Source: Dyadobacter linearis
Lineage (GTDB): Bacteria > Bacteroidota > Bacteroidia > Cytophagales > Spirosomataceae
Length of the DNA: 64,000 nucleotides
Assembly: GCF_907165045.1 (NCBI RefSeq)
Contig: NZ_CAJRAU010000003.1
Coordinates: 558,001-622,000, forward strand
Reading direction: 5' to 3'
The position numbers and the translations under genes were made by a program. Shown here piece after piece: positions 62,768 through 64,000 of this stretch. The notes below the pieces were generated by a model. It saw only the letters and a program-made list of their open reading frames with translations. It made no database searches and had not been told where the DNA came from. The first letter of the stretch is position 1; every line of letters starts with the position of its first letter.

Positions 62768-63727
62768 ATGGCAACCGGACCAATTGTAACCCTTACAATC
62801 AATCCTGCTCTTGATAAAAGTTCGAACGTAGCCCGCATTGTTCCTGATAATAAGCTGCGTTGCGATGCGCCTAACTTTGAGGCTGGCGGTGGCGGGATCA
62901 ATGTAGCCAAGGCAGTTCACCGGCTGGGCGGAAATCCGATCGCTATTTTCACGATTGGAGGACCAACCGGACAGCGCCTGCACAAACTTGTGAAGAATGA
63001 GGGTGTGGAGACGATGGTGATCGAAACCAAACAATGGACACGCGAGAACTTTCACGTACTCGAAACCAGCACCGGTTTTCAGTACCGTTTCGGGATGCCG
63101 GGAACGGAAATGATGCCGACAGAAGTGCGTTCGATTCTCGAAATGCTCGAAGAATTTGACCCAAAACCTTCCTATATCATCGCCAGCGGCAGTTTGCCTC
63201 CGGGAGTTCCGAATGATTTTTACGGACAAATAGCCAAGATAGCGCACAACCAAGGCGCCAAATTTATAGCCGATACTTCCGGCGACGCATTAAGATATGC
63301 TACCGAAGCCGGCGTTTATTTACTCAAACCAAACATTATCGAGCTCAGCGAGCTGGTAGGTGTCGATAAATTGGAAATGGACGAGGTCGATGATGCGGCG
63401 CGTGCGTTGATTATCAGGGGCCAATGTGAAATTGTGGTGGTTTCGATGGGCGCAATGGGTGCGATGCTGGTGACGGAAGACCAGGTAGAACATATTCCGG
63501 CTCCGCCTGTGCAGCCCAAAAGTACAGTGGGAGCGGGAGATAGTATGCTTGCAGGCATTGTTTGGACCTTATCACAAGGAAAATCGTATCGGGAAGCCGT
63601 GAGAATGGGCGTGGCCTGCGGCACCGCAGCTACCATGAATGCAGGTAGCGAGCTGTTCAAAATGCAGGATGTAAACCACCTGATGGACTGGCTGAACCGT
63701 TACGGAAAACGTTATTCTGCTAGCTGA
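62768..63727 (+). CDS. PfkB-family sugar kinase (1-phosphofructokinase-like)
   Basis: This carbohydrate kinase of 319 residues phosphorylates a sugar or sugar phosphate with ATP. It has the N-terminal start TLTINPALDKSSNV, the first PfkB signature EAGGGGINVAKAVHRLGG, and the second signature around TVGAGDSMLAGIVW with catalytic Asp. The N-terminal form fits the 1-phosphofructokinase/6-phosphofructokinase II (FruK/LacC/PfkB) group. No PTS genes are nearby, so PfkB-type activity on fructose 6-phosphate is more plausible than FruK (inference). Confidence 0.9.
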   Translation: MATGPIVTLTINPALDKSSNVARIVPDNKLRCDAPNFEAGGGGINVAKAVHRLGGNPIAIFTIGGPTGQRLHKLVKNEGVETMVIETKQWTRENFHVLETSTGFQYRFGMPGTEMMPTEVRSILEMLEEFDPKPSYIIASGSLPPGVPNDFYGQIAKIAHNQGAKFIADTSGDALRYATEAGVYLLKPNIIELSELVGVDKLEMDEVDDAARALIIRGQCEIVVVSMGAMGAMLVTEDQVEHIPAPPVQPKSTVGAGDSMLAGIVWTLSQGKSYREAVRMGVACGTAATMNAGSELFKMQDVNHLMDWLNRYGKRYSAS

Positions 63728-63798
63728 GCATTTCCGATTAATTTATAATCATAGTAAGAAATTATTGACACTGTCTTTTTTGAAATAAAAGACTTGTC

Positions 63799-64000
63799 AT
63801 GTCAGAAATACAATCACGCCGCCAGTTTGCAAAAATAACTGCCGCAGCCGCCGCAACCCTTACTTTTAAACCTTTTTACATTCTGAATGCGAAACCGAAA
63901 CTCGATGGGGAAACCATTGGGCACGGGACGCATAAGTACAAAGTCAACCAGGGCTGGGGAAACCTTGATTCCTCCAAATTCCCTGTTAATAACTGCCACG
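63799..64000 (+). CDS. Tat-exported protein, propeller-like, cut by window end
   Basis: The first 67 codons are visible. The N-terminus has a twin-arginine motif (SRRQFAKIT) followed by an alanine-rich hydrophobic stretch, so the protein should be exported folded by the Tat system. The sequence after it (HKYKVNQGWGNLDSSKFPVNNCH) resembles the start of secreted six-bladed beta-propeller proteins common in Cytophagales, but too little is present to be sure. The 3' end is outside the window. It lies 71 bases after the sugar kinase. Confidence 0.7.
   Translation, partial: MSEIQSRRQFAKITAAAAATLTFKPFYILNAKPKLDGETIGHGTHKYKVNQGWGNLDSSKFPVNNCH

Overview
The window reads as chromosomal DNA of a Bacteroidota bacterium, most likely a Cytophagales member close to Dyadobacter/Spirosomaceae (inference). 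The signs are promoters of the Bacteroidota type (TTG, about 20 bases, TAnnTTTG), few strong Shine-Dalgarno sites, Wzi-family outer-membrane proteins in series, SLBB-repeat export proteins, a bifunctional Rel enzyme and tRNAs without an encoded CCA. No prophage, insertion sequence, CRISPR array or integrase was seen.

Region 1 (1-28.6 kb) is an exopolysaccharide or capsule locus. It opens inside a Wza-like export gene, then has a Wzz-like chain-length regulator, CDP-6-deoxyhexose enzymes (rfbF, rfbG, an SDR reductase/epimerase), several GT2 and GT-B glycosyltransferases, a Wzx-like flippase, an EpsG-like polymerase and two methyltransferases. Two secreted beta-helix proteins and a UDP-glucuronate-4-epimerase-like enzyme follow. 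After a terminator comes a second unit: the initiating sugar-1-phosphate transferase and three tandem Wzi-family barrel proteins. Together these supply initiation, assembly, flipping, polymerisation, export and surface retention of one polymer. An FkbM methyltransferase and a glycosyltransferase run backwards inside the locus.

Region 2 (28.6-35.5 kb) is housekeeping and accessory: a HIT protein, a DUF1080 secreted protein, a large UPF1-like helicase with a decayed-looking nuclease tail, a TerC-like membrane protein, tRNA-Gly(GCC) and tRNA-Leu(TAA).

Region 3 (35.5-49.9 kb) is a complete-looking nitrate assimilation cluster. A leftward unit carries a uroporphyrinogen-III methyltransferase (siroheme), an outer-membrane porin, a NarK-type transporter, a nitrate reductase fused to its own NADH/FAD reductase and Fe-S domain, and a sulfite-reductase-like protein with a rubredoxin tail. 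A rightward unit carries nirB, nirD and a NarX/NarL-like two-component pair. The same 8-base tandem repeat sits exactly 33 bases before the start codons of both the nitrate reductase fusion and nirD, and a six-copy 47-base REP-like array lies between narK and the reductase. These repeats are the most unusual DNA in the window.

Region 4 (49.9-64 kb) is a core-gene stretch: an SNF2 helicase, purA, a Fur-family regulator, rel, tRNA-Leu(TAG) followed by a possible structured RNA, tig, a small HTH regulator, clpP, clpX, an SDR enzyme, a PfkB-type sugar kinase and the start of a Tat-exported protein cut by the window edge.
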